64,000 nt of DNA from Frigoribacterium sp. PhB160 (GCF_003751785.1 NZ_RKIE01000001.1:372001-436000), one strand, 5' to 3'; shown: positions 23,802 to 31,890, counted from the stretch's first letter. The notes: generated from the letters alone by a model not told the origin. A program made the numbers and translations.

Positions 23802-23887
23802 GCGTCGCGTCGCGTTCTGTGGGTCGCGTCGCGGCGGAACGCGACGCGGCGCGCGGAACGTGACGCCGTGCGGCGGACGGCCAGGGC
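23802..23887. repeat. 86-bp dispersed intergenic repeat, copy B
   Basis: Second copy of the element at 13301-13386, in the same orientation. Differences cluster in the loop (about bases 15-25 of the element) plus a few A/G and T/C transitions; the 3' third is identical. It contains GCGTCGCGTT and AACGCGACGC as inverted arms. It lies between the DUF4380 gene and the TauE gene and may terminate the sugar operon. Confidence 0.75.
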
Positions 23888-23911
23888 CGAGGCCCGCGGC
23901 CTGCGCACCGC

Positions 23912-23917
23912 TAGGGT
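23912..23917 (+). promoter_or_regulatory. Leaderless -10 box TAGGGT
   Basis: TAGGGT plus six bases before the GTG start of the TauE/SafE gene, the same geometry as at 14365. It supports GTG 23924 over the next in-frame GTG six bases later. Confidence 0.45.
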
Positions 23918-23923
23918 GACGCG

Positions 23924-24724
23924 GTGGGCGTGGAGCAGCTGACGGTCGGGGTGGTCGCCCTCCTGCTCGTCGCGGCGCTCGCGGCGGGCTGGATCGACGC
24001 CGTCGTCGGCGGCGGCGGGCTGCTCCAGCTGCCGGCCCTGCTCCTCGTGCCGGGGATGAGCCCCGTGCAGGCGCTCGCCACGAACAAGCTCGCCGGCGTC
24101 TTCGGCACGACGACGAGCTCGATCACCTACTACCGGCGGGTGCGGCCCGACCTCCGCACGGCCCTGCCCACCGCGGCCGTCGCGCTCGTCGGCAGCTACG
24201 CGGGGGCGAGCCTCGCGGGGTCGCTGCCGGCCAGCGTCTTCAAGCCCGTCATCATCGTCGCGCTCGTCGTCGTGGCGGTGGTGACGATCGCCCGCCCGAG
24301 CCTCGGCGCCGTGACGGCCCTCCGGCACACGGGCCGCACGCACCAACTCGTCGCGGCGGGCATCGGCCTCGGGGTCGGCTTCTACGACGGGCTGATCGGC
24401 CCCGGCACGGGCACGTTCCTGCTGATGGGGCTCATCGCGGCGCTCGGCTACGACTTCCTCACCTCGAGCGCCACGGCGAAGATCGTCAACGTCGCGACGA
24501 ACCTCGGCGCGCTGCTCTACTTCGCCCCGCACGGCCACGTGCTCTGGGCGCTCGGCCTCGGCATGGGCGTGGCCAACGCCGTCGGCGGCTACGTCGGCTC
24601 GCGCATGGCGACGGCCCGGGGCAGCCGCTTCGTGCGGGTCGCCTTCATCGTCGTGGTCGGCGCGCTGATCGTGAAGCTCGGGTGGGACGTGGTGCAGGAG
24701 AACCTGCGGCCGCTCTGGAGCTGA
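23924..24724 (+). CDS. TauE/SafE family anion exporter
   Basis: A 266-residue membrane protein with about eight hydrophobic segments, of the TauE/SafE (sulfite/sulfoacetate exporter) family. Signature halves are AGWIDAVVGGGGLLQLPALL with LATNKLAGVFGTTTSS near the N terminus, and FYDGLIGPGTGTFLLMGLIA with SATAKIVNVATNLGALLYF in the second repeat. It presumably exports a small organic or sulfur anion across the cytoplasmic membrane; substrate unknown. It is probably monocistronic, expressed from its own leaderless promoter after the 86-bp repeat, and converges with the AraC gene. Confidence 0.88.
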   Translation: MGVEQLTVGVVALLLVAALAAGWIDAVVGGGGLLQLPALLLVPGMSPVQALATNKLAGVFGTTTSSITYYRRVRPDLRTALPTAAVALVGSYAGASLAGSLPASVFKPVIIVALVVVAVVTIARPSLGAVTALRHTGRTHQLVAAGIGLGVGFYDGLIGPGTGTFLLMGLIAALGYDFLTSSATAKIVNVATNLGALLYFAPHGHVLWALGLGMGVANAVGGYVGSRMATARGSRFVRVAFIVVVGALIVKLGWDVVQENLRPLWS

Positions 24725-24761
24725 GCCGCCTCCTGACCGATCCGGGCGGCGCGGCCGGGCC

Positions 24762-25814
24762 TCAGCGGCCGAGCGTCTCGCTCGGGTACTCGCCGAAGCG
24801 CTTCGCGTAGACCGCCGAGAAGCGGCCGAGGTTGCCGAAGCCCCACCGGCGCGCGACCTCCGACACGAGGGCGTCGCCGGGCCCGGCCTCGACGAGCTCC
24901 TCGTGGACGCGCTCGAGCCGCACCTGCCGCAGGTACGCGGTCGGCGACATGCCGAAGTGCTCGTTCATCGCGAGCTGCAGCGTGCGCGTGTGGACCCCGA
25001 CCGCGTCGGCCATGTCGGTCGGGGTGATGGCCTCGTCGGCGTGCGCGTGGATGTACTCGGCGGCCTGGCGCACCCGTGCCCCGCGCTCGGTGCGGAGGCT
25101 CCGCGGCACGTCGACGGCCCGCCACGGGAAGAGGTCGAGCATGCCCCGCACGAAGGTGAGCTGCGACTCGAGGCGGAGCAGCGGCTCGGCGGCCCCGTCG
25201 ACGATCGCGCGGGTGGCGTCGGCGGTCCGGGTGCGCCACCGGGCGACGTCCGCCGCCGACGGCACGACCGTGTGGTCGAACGCGATGCGCTGCGGCGGGC
25301 CGCCGTGCCGCTCGGTCGCCGTCTGCTCGAGGAACTCGACGCCCGCCCGCACGAGGTGGCTGTGCCGCGGGGTGAACTCGAACGAGATCGCGTCCTCGGC
25401 CGGCACGAGGAAGGGGTCGGCGCCGACGCTCGAGAAGGTGTGCCCCTTCGTCGTCACCCGGGCCGACCCGCGGCGGAACCACATGACGATGTACTGCCGC
25501 GGGAACGGGATCTCGCCCTGCATGAAGGCGGTGAAGAGCGACGACTGCAGCACGAGCCGCTCGTCGCCCGCGTAGAGGTACCGGTAGCGGAACGGCTCGT
25601 CGGCCAGCTGCGCGCGGAAGTCGCGGCCCCGGTAGTGCGCCGTGCGGCTGCGGAGGGCCTCGGCGAGGTCGTCGCCCGCGTTTTCCTCGCGGAAGTAGCC
25701 GGGGGTCGAGGGACCGCCGGAGGCGCTGGTCGCCCCCGTCGTCGCCGTCGAGGCGCGCTCGTCCCGCGACGTGCCGGGGTCGTCGGGCTGGTGGGTCACC
25801 TCGGTGCTCGTCAT
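24762..25814 (-). CDS. AraC family transcriptional regulator
   Basis: A 350-residue AraC-type regulator. The first 40 residues are a disordered Thr/Ser/Asp tail. A sensor domain of the AraC_binding_2 kind follows (YRYLYAGDERLVLQSSLFTA; YIVMWFRRGSARVTTKGHTF; DPFLVPAEDAISFEFTPRH). The C-terminal 100 residues hold the double HTH (TPTDMADAVGVHTRTLQLAM; DALVSEVARRWGFGNLGRFS) and end AKRFGEYPSETLGR. GAGGAGAGG precedes the ATG. It is divergent from the sarcosine-oxidase-like gene and probably controls it. Architecture and C terminus resemble the regulator at 35187, so the two are paralogues. Confidence 0.9.
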   Translation of the reverse strand: MTSTEVTHQPDDPGTSRDERASTATTGATSASGGPSTPGYFREENAGDDLAEALRSRTAHYRGRDFRAQLADEPFRYRYLYAGDERLVLQSSLFTAFMQGEIPFPRQYIVMWFRRGSARVTTKGHTFSSVGADPFLVPAEDAISFEFTPRHSHLVRAGVEFLEQTATERHGGPPQRIAFDHTVVPSAADVARWRTRTADATRAIVDGAAEPLLRLESQLTFVRGMLDLFPWRAVDVPRSLRTERGARVRQAAEYIHAHADEAITPTDMADAVGVHTRTLQLAMNEHFGMSPTAYLRQVRLERVHEELVEAGPGDALVSEVARRWGFGNLGRFSAVYAKRFGEYPSETLGR

Positions 25815-25968
25815 GACGTGCCTCTCCTCGGCGGGCCGTCGTCGGGTCTCGGGCGGGGACTGGGCGGGTCGCCCGACGTGCGGTGCCGTGGCTCCATACT
25901 GGCCGACGGACGTCCCCGCCGGGCGGCGACCGCAGGGCCGCACCGGCCCGCCCGACCCGAGGAGGACC

Positions 25969-27123
25969 GTGACCACGCACCACGACCAGGACCACGTCGT
26001 GGTCGGCGCCGGCGTCGTCGGGGCCGCCACCGCCCGGGCGCTCGCCCGGGGAGGCGCCCGCGTGCTGCTCGTCGAGCGCGGGGCTCGCGGCCACGACCGG
26101 GGCTCGTCGCACGGGGCGTCCCGCATCGTCCGCCGCGGCTACGTCGCGGACGACTGGGTCGCGCTGACCGGTCGGGCCCTCGACGACTGGCGCGCGCTCG
26201 AGGCGGAGACCGGTCGAGTCCTGCTCGACCTCACGGGCGCCGTCGACCACGGCGACCCCGTCGTCGTCGACGGCATCGCGGCCGCCTTCGAGCGCGCCGG
26301 CGTCGAGCACGAGCGCCTGACGCCCGACGAGGCGTCGGCCCGGTGGCCCGGCCTGCGGTTCGACACGAGCGTGCTGTTCCACGCGCAGGCCGGTCGCGTG
26401 CGCTCGGCCGACGCGATCGAGGCGATGCTCGACTCCGCGGTCGCCGCGGGCGCCGAGCTCCGCTTCGAGACCCGCGTCACGAGCGTGGAGGCCGCGGGGG
26501 ACGACGTGGTGCTGCGTCTCGAGGACGCGGGAGGCGCCTCCTCGTCGGTCGTGTCGGCCAGCGTCGTCCTCGCGGTCGGCTCGTGGGCCCACGACCTGGT
26601 CGGCGACCTCGCCGCGGCGGCCGGCACGCCGCTGCCGCCCGTGCGCGTCACGCAGGAGGAGCCCGCGCACTTCGCCACCGACCTGCCCGACGACGCGTGG
26701 CCGAGCTTCGTGCACTACCCGAGCGACCCCGCGCTCGCGAGCCGGGTGAGCTCGGTCTACGGCCTGCTGACGCCCGGCGAGGGCGTCAAGGTCGGCACGC
26801 ACGGCACGGGTCGCGAGGTGCATCCCGACGCCCGGCTCGAGCCGAGCGAGGAGGGCCGCGCCGTGCTGCGGGAGTACGTGGCCGAGTGGGTGCCGGGCGT
26901 CGACGTCGATTCGCTCGACCCGATCAGCTGCCTCTACGACACCACCCCGACCGAGGACCCCGTGCTCGACCGCGTCGGGGCCGTCACCGTGGCGACCGGG
27001 TTCTCGGGTCACGGCTTCAAGTTCGGGCCGACGCTCGGTGCACTGCTGGCCGGGGTGGCGACGGGCACGCCGGCGCCGGAGCGGTTCCGGCTGCACGGGG
27101 CCGGCGGCGGGGACGTGCGGTGA
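25969..27123 (+). CDS. FAD-dependent oxidase, monomeric sarcosine oxidase / SolA type
   Basis: A 384-residue flavoprotein amine oxidase. HVVVGAGVVGAATARALARG is the FAD motif; HDRGSSHGASRIVRRGY is the loop typical of monomeric sarcosine oxidase and N-methyltryptophan oxidase; Cys321 in SCLYDTTPTEDPVLD aligns with the cysteine that covalently binds FAD; TGFSGHGFKFGPTLG closes the site. Expected reaction: oxidative demethylation of an N-methyl amino acid, giving formaldehyde and hydrogen peroxide. The GTG start follows GAGGAGGA. A 36-codon membrane-peptide gene overlaps its stop. A ribulose monophosphate pathway at 46-47 kb could handle formaldehyde, but a link is only inference. Confidence 0.88.
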   Translation: MTTHHDQDHVVVGAGVVGAATARALARGGARVLLVERGARGHDRGSSHGASRIVRRGYVADDWVALTGRALDDWRALEAETGRVLLDLTGAVDHGDPVVVDGIAAAFERAGVEHERLTPDEASARWPGLRFDTSVLFHAQAGRVRSADAIEAMLDSAVAAGAELRFETRVTSVEAAGDDVVLRLEDAGGASSSVVSASVVLAVGSWAHDLVGDLAAAAGTPLPPVRVTQEEPAHFATDLPDDAWPSFVHYPSDPALASRVSSVYGLLTPGEGVKVGTHGTGREVHPDARLEPSEEGRAVLREYVAEWVPGVDVDSLDPISCLYDTTPTEDPVLDRVGAVTVATGFSGHGFKFGPTLGALLAGVATGTPAPERFRLHGAGGGDVR

Positions 27124-27230
27124 TCAGCGACGTCCTGATCGGCCTCGGCGACCTCGTCCCCGTGCTCTTCTGGGTCGGGGTGGCGCTCTGCGGCGTGCTC
27201 GCGCTCCGCAAGCGCCCCGCCCGCCCCTGA
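27120..27230 (+). CDS. Small single-span membrane protein
   Basis: A 36-residue predicted membrane peptide: VISDVLIGLGDLVPVLFWVG starts it, one hydrophobic helix of about 22 residues follows and the end is basic (LRKRPARP), giving N-out/C-in topology by the positive-inside rule. The GTG overlaps the oxidase stop as GTGA, the same coupling seen for bona fide genes here. I do not recognise a family. Possibly a membrane anchor or accessory for the oxidase. Confidence 0.5.
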   Translation: MISDVLIGLGDLVPVLFWVGVALCGVLALRKRPARP

Positions 27231-27247
27231 CGACGGCAGGGCCACGG

Positions 27248-27298
27248 GTGTCCACGACCGGTCGGGCCCGCACGCGCGAGGCGACGGTCCGTGGACGC
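27248..27298. repeat. Inverted repeat with GTGTCCACG/CGTGGAC arms
   Basis: GTCCACG-ACCG pairs with CGGT-CCGTGGAC around a GC-rich loop, 18 bp after the small membrane gene. The same outer arms recur in the hairpin at 31190-31240. Likely a terminator of the oxidase operon. Confidence 0.5.
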
Positions 27299-27417
27299 TC
27301 GCCGTGCTCGCGCGCGCCCGGGCGCGGGTCCGCCCAGAGCGGAACGGGGTGCGGGGCTGCGGGCCCGCCCGTACGGTCGGGGCAGGGCGCGCCGACGCGC
27401 CCGGGGACGAGGGACCC

Positions 27418-28176
27418 ATGACCGACGTGATCTTCGTGCACGGCGCCCTGGTGCGCGACGGCGCCTGGTGGTGGCGACCCACCGCCGACCTGCTGGAGGC
27501 GCGCGCCGGCCTCCGCAGCCGCGCCCTGGCCCTGCCCTCGTGCGGCGAGACCGCCGACCCGGGCAGGGCCTCCGACCCGGCGTCCCCGCGTTCCGCTCCC
27601 GCCGCCGACGCCCCGCCCGCGCCGGGCCTCGTCGAGGACGCCGCCGCGCTCCGCCGGCTGCTCGACGACGTCGAGGACGACGTCGTCGTCGTCGCGCACT
27701 CGTACGGCGGCACGGTCGTGGCGGAGGCCGGTCGGCACCCGGCCGTGGCGCGCCTCCTGCTGGTGTCGTCGTACCTGCCCGACGTCGGAGCGACCCAGGC
27801 GTCGCTGCTCGCCGACGAGCCCGACCCCGTCGCGATCGGCGACGCGGGCGGCGGGCTGCTCGCCCTCGAGGGCCACGACGCCGGGTCGTTCGGGGCGAGG
27901 TTCCTGCAGGACGCCGACCCCGTCGTGCAGCGCGAGGCTTGGTCGCGCGTGACCGGCCAGTCGGCGGGCGCGTTCGTCACGCCGACGACGGCCGCGGGCT
28001 GGCAGGGCGTCGACTCGACCTACCTCGTCTGCGCCGACGACCGCAGCACGACGCCCGAGCTCCAGCGCCGGCACGCCGCCCGTGCCACCCGCTCGGTCGA
28101 GCTGCCGACCGGCCACCACCCGTTCGTCACGCGCCCCGACCTCGTCGCCGAGCAGGTGCTCGCCCGCCGATCATGA
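27418..28176 (+). CDS. Alpha/beta hydrolase
   Basis: A 252-residue alpha/beta-hydrolase. It opens MTDVIFVHGALVRDGAWWW (oxyanion-hole HG motif); the nucleophile elbow is VVAHSYGGTVV (Ser near residue 98); the acid is probably Asp in YLVCADDRSTTP and the catalytic His is in TGHHPFVTRPD. Esterase or lactonase activity is likely, substrate unknown; similar proteins are small HbpD/MhpC-like or haloperoxidase-like esterases. The ATG follows GAGGG and was preferred over upstream in-frame starts that extend into low-complexity sequence. Stands alone between the inverted repeat and the PNPOx gene. Confidence 0.85.
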   Translation: MTDVIFVHGALVRDGAWWWRPTADLLEARAGLRSRALALPSCGETADPGRASDPASPRSAPAADAPPAPGLVEDAAALRRLLDDVEDDVVVVAHSYGGTVVAEAGRHPAVARLLLVSSYLPDVGATQASLLADEPDPVAIGDAGGGLLALEGHDAGSFGARFLQDADPVVQREAWSRVTGQSAGAFVTPTTAAGWQGVDSTYLVCADDRSTTPELQRRHAARATRSVELPTGHHPFVTRPDLVAEQVLARRS

Positions 28177-28320
28177 GACACGCCCGGCGGCCGTCGTGCC
28201 CGTGAGCCAGCCGTGCATCCCCGCGACGTGAGCCGTGCATCGGACGCCGCCGGGGGAGCAGGGTGGGCGCATCCGCCTCACCGGCCCGGCCTCGCCCGGG
28301 CACCACGACAGGAGCAGACC

Positions 28321-28815
28321 ATGACCGACGACACGACCACCCACGACGACGACGTCCAGACCCTCGCGAAGCTGCTGAAGGACTTCGACTTCGCGATGCT
28401 CACCACCATCGACGAGAAGGGCAAGCTCGTCGGCCACCCGATGACCGTGCAGGAGGCCGAGTTCGACGGCGACCTCTGGTTCATCGTCGGCAACGACTCC
28501 ACCGCCGTCGCCCACATCGGCCGCGACGACACCGTCGGCGTCACCCTCAGCTCGAACGACTCGTGGGTCTCGCTCGCGGGCTCGGCCGTCGTCGTCGACG
28601 ACCACGCCAAGCTCGAGTCGCTCTGGAACAGCCGGGTCGAGGCCTGGTTCCCCGACGGCCCGTCCGACCCGTCGGTCGGCCTCGTCAAGTTCTCGGCCGA
28701 CAGCGCCGAGTACTGGGACACCCCCGGCGGCAAGGTCGCTTCGGCCCTGTCGTTCGTCAAGTCGAAGGTCACCGGCGACGCCCTCGACGCCCCGAACGCC
28801 AAGATCGAGCTCTAG
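28321..28815 (+). CDS. Pyridoxamine 5'-phosphate oxidase family protein (general stress protein 26-like)
   Basis: A 164-residue split-barrel flavin-binding protein. FDFAMLTTIDEKGKLVGHPM, EFDGDLWFIVGNDSTAVAH, DDTVGVTLSSNDSWVSLAG and WNSRVEAWFPDGPSDPSVGL match the general-stress-protein-26/PNPOx-like family that binds FMN, FAD or F420. It probably has a role in redox or stress response rather than pyridoxal synthesis. CAGGAGCAG precedes the ATG, which excludes the longer upstream reading. It is followed after 83 bp by the PRISE-type reductase gene. Confidence 0.9.
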   Translation: MTDDTTTHDDDVQTLAKLLKDFDFAMLTTIDEKGKLVGHPMTVQEAEFDGDLWFIVGNDSTAVAHIGRDDTVGVTLSSNDSWVSLAGSAVVVDDHAKLESLWNSRVEAWFPDGPSDPSVGLVKFSADSAEYWDTPGGKVASALSFVKSKVTGDALDAPNAKIEL

Positions 28816-28898
28816 CGAGCGACCGCTCGCCGTCGTCTCGGGCGACAGATGTCGTCCGGGGCGGGAACACCGGGGCGGCCCGACGACTTGGGCCCTGC

Positions 28899-30014
28899 AT
28901 GAGCATCATCGACACGACCGACCTCGACGCCCGAGACCGCACCGCCCCGGCCCGCACCGCCCTCGTCGTCGGGGCCTCCGGCATCACGGGCTCCGCGCTG
29001 GTGGCCCGGCTGGTCTCGGAGGGGTGGGCGGTCGTCGCCCTCTCGCGCCGCGCCTCCTCGTCGGAGGGGGTGCGCGGCGTCGCCGCCGACCTGCGCGACG
29101 CCGACAGCCTCGCGGCCGCCCTCGCCGACGAGCACCCGACGCACGTCTTCTTCACGGCGTGGCAGCGCCAGGCGACCGAGGCCGAGAACATCGCCGTCAA
29201 CGGCGGCATGGTGCGCGACCTGCTCGCGGCGCTCGCGCACGCGCCGCTCGAGCACGTCGCGCTCGTCACCGGCCTCAAGCACTACCTCGGCCCGTTCGAG
29301 GCCTACGCCGCGGGGGAGATGCCCGACACCCCGTTCCACGAGGAGGAGCCGCGCCTCGACACCCCGAACTTCTACTACGCGCAGGAGGACGAGCTCTTCG
29401 CCGCCGCCGAGCGCCAGGGCTTCACCTGGTCGGTGCACCGCTCGCACACCGTCATCGGCCACGCGGTCGGCAACGCCATGAACATGGGCCTGACCCTCGC
29501 GGTGCAGGCCGCACTCGTGAAGGAGCTCGACCTCGACTTCGTCTTCCCCGGCAGCGAGGCGCAGTGGAACGGCCTCACCGACATGACCGACTCGGGCGTG
29601 CTGGCGGAGCAGATGATCTGGGCGTCGACCGACCCGGCGGGCGCCGACGAGGCGTTCAACATCGTCAACGGCGACGTCTTCCGCTGGCGCTGGATGTGGC
29701 CGCGCCTCGCCGCCCACCTCGGCGTCGACCCGGCCCGCGTCGTGGGGTTCCGGCAGGAGGCGCGCCCCCTCGAGGTGCAGATGGCGCCCCACGAGGCGGC
29801 TTGGCCCCGCATCGCGGAGGCGCACGGCCTCGTCGAGCCCGACATCACCCGGCTCGCGTCGTGGTGGCACACGGACGCCGACCTCGGCCGCGAGATGGAG
29901 GTCGTCACCGACATGGGCAAGAGCCGCGACGCCGGGTTCCTCGCCTACCGCCGCACCGAGCAGGCGTTCGCCGACCTGTTCGCGCGGTACCGGGCGGAGC
30001 GGCTCGTCCCGTAG
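28899..30014 (+). CDS. SDR family NAD(P)-dependent reductase, PRISE type
   Basis: A 371-residue short-chain dehydrogenase of the progesterone-5beta-reductase/iridoid-synthase-like (PRISE) group. Cofactor motif VVGASGITGSALVARL; the atypical catalytic pair appears as Lys in TGLKHYLGPFE and Tyr in NFYYAQEDEL, both diagnostic of PRISE enzymes, which reduce activated enones. Later motifs: WSVHRSHTVIGHAVGNAMN and FNIVNGDVFRWRWMWPRLA. It probably reduces small conjugated carbonyls. No strong ribosome site precedes the ATG at 28899. It carries one CCGCGCCTCC decamer (29048) in the RRASSS codons. Confidence 0.9.
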   Translation: MSIIDTTDLDARDRTAPARTALVVGASGITGSALVARLVSEGWAVVALSRRASSSEGVRGVAADLRDADSLAAALADEHPTHVFFTAWQRQATEAENIAVNGGMVRDLLAALAHAPLEHVALVTGLKHYLGPFEAYAAGEMPDTPFHEEEPRLDTPNFYYAQEDELFAAAERQGFTWSVHRSHTVIGHAVGNAMNMGLTLAVQAALVKELDLDFVFPGSEAQWNGLTDMTDSGVLAEQMIWASTDPAGADEAFNIVNGDVFRWRWMWPRLAAHLGVDPARVVGFRQEARPLEVQMAPHEAAWPRIAEAHGLVEPDITRLASWWHTDADLGREMEVVTDMGKSRDAGFLAYRRTEQAFADLFARYRAERLVP

Positions 30015-30093
30015 GGGAGCAGACTGGGGGCAACAGCCGACACCCGTCGTCGAACGGCTCGTCGGCGTCCGCCACGAGACGAGGAGAGACGCC

Positions 30094-31140
30094 ATGAAGG
30101 CGCTGCGCTACACCACCATCGGACAGGCCCCTGAGGTCGTCGAGATCGACAAGCCCGTCCCCGGCCCGGGCGAGGTGCTGCTCAAGGTCACCGCCGCCGG
30201 CGTCTGCCACTCGGACGACTACGTCATGAGCCTGCCCGAGCAGGACTACCTCGACCAGCACTACCCGCTGCCGCTCACGCTCGGGCACGAGGGCGCCGGC
30301 GTCATCGAGGAGTTCGGCCCCGGCGTCGAGACCGGCCTGCAGGTCGGCGAGGCCGTGGCCGTCTACGGCCCGTGGGGCTGCGGCCACTGCCTCAACTGCT
30401 CGAAGGGCTGGGAGAACTACTGCACCAACGCCGCGGCCGAGGGCATCCGCCCGCCCGGGCTCGGCGCCCAGGGCTCCATGGCCGAGTACATGATCGTCGA
30501 CGACGTGCGCCACCTCGTGCCGATCGGCGACCTCGACCCGGTCGAGAACGTGTCGCTGACCGACGCGGGGCTGACGCCGTACCACGCGATCAAGCGCAGC
30601 CTGCCGAAGCTCGGCGCGGGCACGTTCGCCGTCGTCATCGGCTCGGGCGGCCTCGGGCACGTCGGCATCCAGATGCTCAAGGCGCTCTCGGGCACGACGG
30701 TGATCGTGCTCGACGTCAGCGACGAGAAGCTCGAGCTCGCGACGCACGTCGGCGCCGACCACACGCTGATCAGCGACGAGTCGGCGGCCGACGCGATCCG
30801 CGAGATCACGGGCGGGCTCGGCGCCGACGCCGTCTTCGACTTCGTCGGGGCGGCCCCGACCATCGCGATCGCGACGTCGGTCGCGGCGATCGACTCCGAC
30901 GTGACGATCGTCGGCATCGGCGGCGGGACGGCCGAGGTCGGCTTCGGCTCGATCGCCTACGACGCCGCGGTCCGCGTGCCGTACTGGGGCTCGCGCAGCG
31001 AGCTGATCGAGGTCTTCGCGCTCGCCGCCGCGGGCAAGATCGACGTCGCCGTGCAGCGCTACTCGCTCGACGACGCACCCTCGGCGTACCGCGACCTGCA
31101 CGCCGGGACGGTCCGCGGGCGCGCGGTCATCGTCCCGTAG
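30094..31140 (+). CDS. NAD(P)-dependent zinc alcohol dehydrogenase
   Basis: A 348-residue MDR alcohol dehydrogenase. Catalytic zinc: Cys in GVCHSDDYV, His-Glu in GHEGAGVIEE; structural zinc: GCGHCLNCSKGWENYC; cofactor loop VVIGSGGLGHVGIQML near residue 175. The overall pattern (LTDAGLTPYHAIKRSLPKL; VDVAVQRYSLDDAPSAYRDL) is close to AdhP-like or arylalcohol dehydrogenases. GAGGAGAGA precedes the ATG. It is probably monocistronic, followed by two hairpins. It may work with the PRISE reductase upstream on aldehydes, although nothing in the sequence proves it. Confidence 0.92.
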   Translation: MKALRYTTIGQAPEVVEIDKPVPGPGEVLLKVTAAGVCHSDDYVMSLPEQDYLDQHYPLPLTLGHEGAGVIEEFGPGVETGLQVGEAVAVYGPWGCGHCLNCSKGWENYCTNAAAEGIRPPGLGAQGSMAEYMIVDDVRHLVPIGDLDPVENVSLTDAGLTPYHAIKRSLPKLGAGTFAVVIGSGGLGHVGIQMLKALSGTTVIVLDVSDEKLELATHVGADHTLISDESAADAIREITGGLGADAVFDFVGAAPTIAIATSVAAIDSDVTIVGIGGGTAEVGFGSIAYDAAVRVPYWGSRSELIEVFALAAAGKIDVAVQRYSLDDAPSAYRDLHAGTVRGRAVIVP

Positions 31141-31161
31141 GGCTCGCTCGCTCGTGCGCTA

Positions 31162-31184
31162 GCGCGCGCGCTCGCGCGCGCGCC
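31162..31184. terminator. GC-only hairpin after alcohol dehydrogenase
   Basis: GCGCGCGCG-CTC-GCGCGCGCGC gives a nine- to ten-base-pair stem 22 bases after the stop. Together with the GTGTCCACG hairpin just downstream it separates the convergent adh and small membrane-protein genes. The alternating GC stretch could also adopt Z-DNA. Confidence 0.5.
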
Positions 31185-31189
31185 GGCGG

Positions 31190-31240
31190 GTGTCCACGTT
31201 CTGTCGCTTCAGCCCCGCGCTGGCGACGAGTCGTGGACAC
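31190..31240. repeat. Inverted repeat with GTGTCCACG/CGTGGACAC arms
   Basis: Outer 9-bp arms GTGTCCACG and CGTGGACAC are perfect; inner GTCGC/GCGAC also pair. Outer arms are shared with 27248-27298. It lies 20 bp after the end of the 35-codon membrane gene on the minus strand and is a likely bidirectional terminator or dispersed palindrome. Confidence 0.55.
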
Positions 31241-31259
31241 TCGTGGGGCGGCGGGCGCG

Positions 31260-31367
31260 TCAGCGCTTGCGGCCGAGGTAGAGCACGAGGGCGGCGACGG
31301 CTCCGGCGACGATCACGACGATCGACGCGATGATGAGCAGGTGGGCGGCAGAGACGTTCTCGAGCAT
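31260..31367 (-). CDS. Small membrane protein (35 residues)
   Basis: A 35-codon gene: MLENVSAAHLL, then a continuous hydrophobic helix (IIASIVVIVAGAVAALVLYL) and a basic end GRKR. Evidence that it is real: a TAGCCT -10 box lies exactly six bases before its ATG, as for many larger genes in this window, and hairpins follow its stop. Predicted single-pass with C terminus in the cytoplasm. No family recognised; similar size and basic tail to the 36-residue protein at 27120. Confidence 0.6.
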   Translation of the reverse strand: MLENVSAAHLLIIASIVVIVAGAVAALVLYLGRKR

Positions 31368-31373
31368 CCGTCG

Positions 31374-31379
31374 AGGCTA
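31374..31379 (-). promoter_or_regulatory. Leaderless -10 box TAGCCT
   Basis: TAGCCT followed by CGACGG and the ATG of the 35-residue membrane protein. It is identical in hexamer and spacing to the box before the nitrilase paralogue at 6160. Confidence 0.5.
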
Positions 31380-31422
31380 GCGGCCCCGATGCGCGGGCGG
31401 CTCCGTCGCGTGGGCGGCCCCC

Positions 31423-31890
31423 TCAGGGCGCGAGCACACGGTCGACGACGCTGCCGTCGTCGAAGGCGAGCCGCACGGCGACCTCGTCCGCGGGCGCGGT
31501 GCTCTCGGGCAGGTCGAGCGACCACGACGTCGGCCCGTAGTCGGCCGTGCAGACCTCGCCTCCGATCTGCTGCATCTCGACCACCACGACGTCGTCGTCG
31601 ACGCCGACGGCCGTCGGTGCCGACGGGCAGCTCGACGAGCCGTAGGTGGTGACGAAGAAGCTCCGGCCGGTCTCGACCCAGCCGACGGCCGGGGTCGTGT
31701 CGCCGGGTCCGTCGAGGGACAGCGCGTCCGGCACGGCACCGTCGTAGCGGTCGCCGACGACGGTGGGCCCGCTCGTGCAGCCGGTGATGAGGGCGACGGC
31801 GCCCAGACCGGTGACGACCCCTGCGACGACGCGCCCGACGCGACGCCCGGGCGCGGGCCCGCGCCGACGGCGGGGTGCCGGCCCGGTCAC
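31423..31890 (-). CDS. Hypothetical lipoprotein
   Basis: A 155-residue exported lipoprotein. The N terminus is strongly basic (RRRRGPAPGRRVGR), then a hydrophobic stretch VVAGVVTGLGAVALITGC with lipobox LITGC near residue 35. The mature part has two further cysteines (SSSCPSAP and GEVCTADYG) that could pair, and short beta-strand-like segments (FFVTTYGSS; WSLDLPES; VRLAFDDGSVVDRVLAP). No family recognised. The GTG overlaps the stop of the upstream membrane protein (GTGA), so they form a two-gene operon. Confidence 0.75.
   Translation of the reverse strand: MTGPAPRRRRGPAPGRRVGRVVAGVVTGLGAVALITGCTSGPTVVGDRYDGAVPDALSLDGPGDTTPAVGWVETGRSFFVTTYGSSSCPSAPTAVGVDDDVVVVEMQQIGGEVCTADYGPTSWSLDLPESTAPADEVAVRLAFDDGSVVDRVLAP

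Noticed and set aside
13301-23887. Insertion sequence ends
   Set aside because: The 86-bp repeats are direct, carry no transposase between them that I can recognise and show no obvious target duplications.
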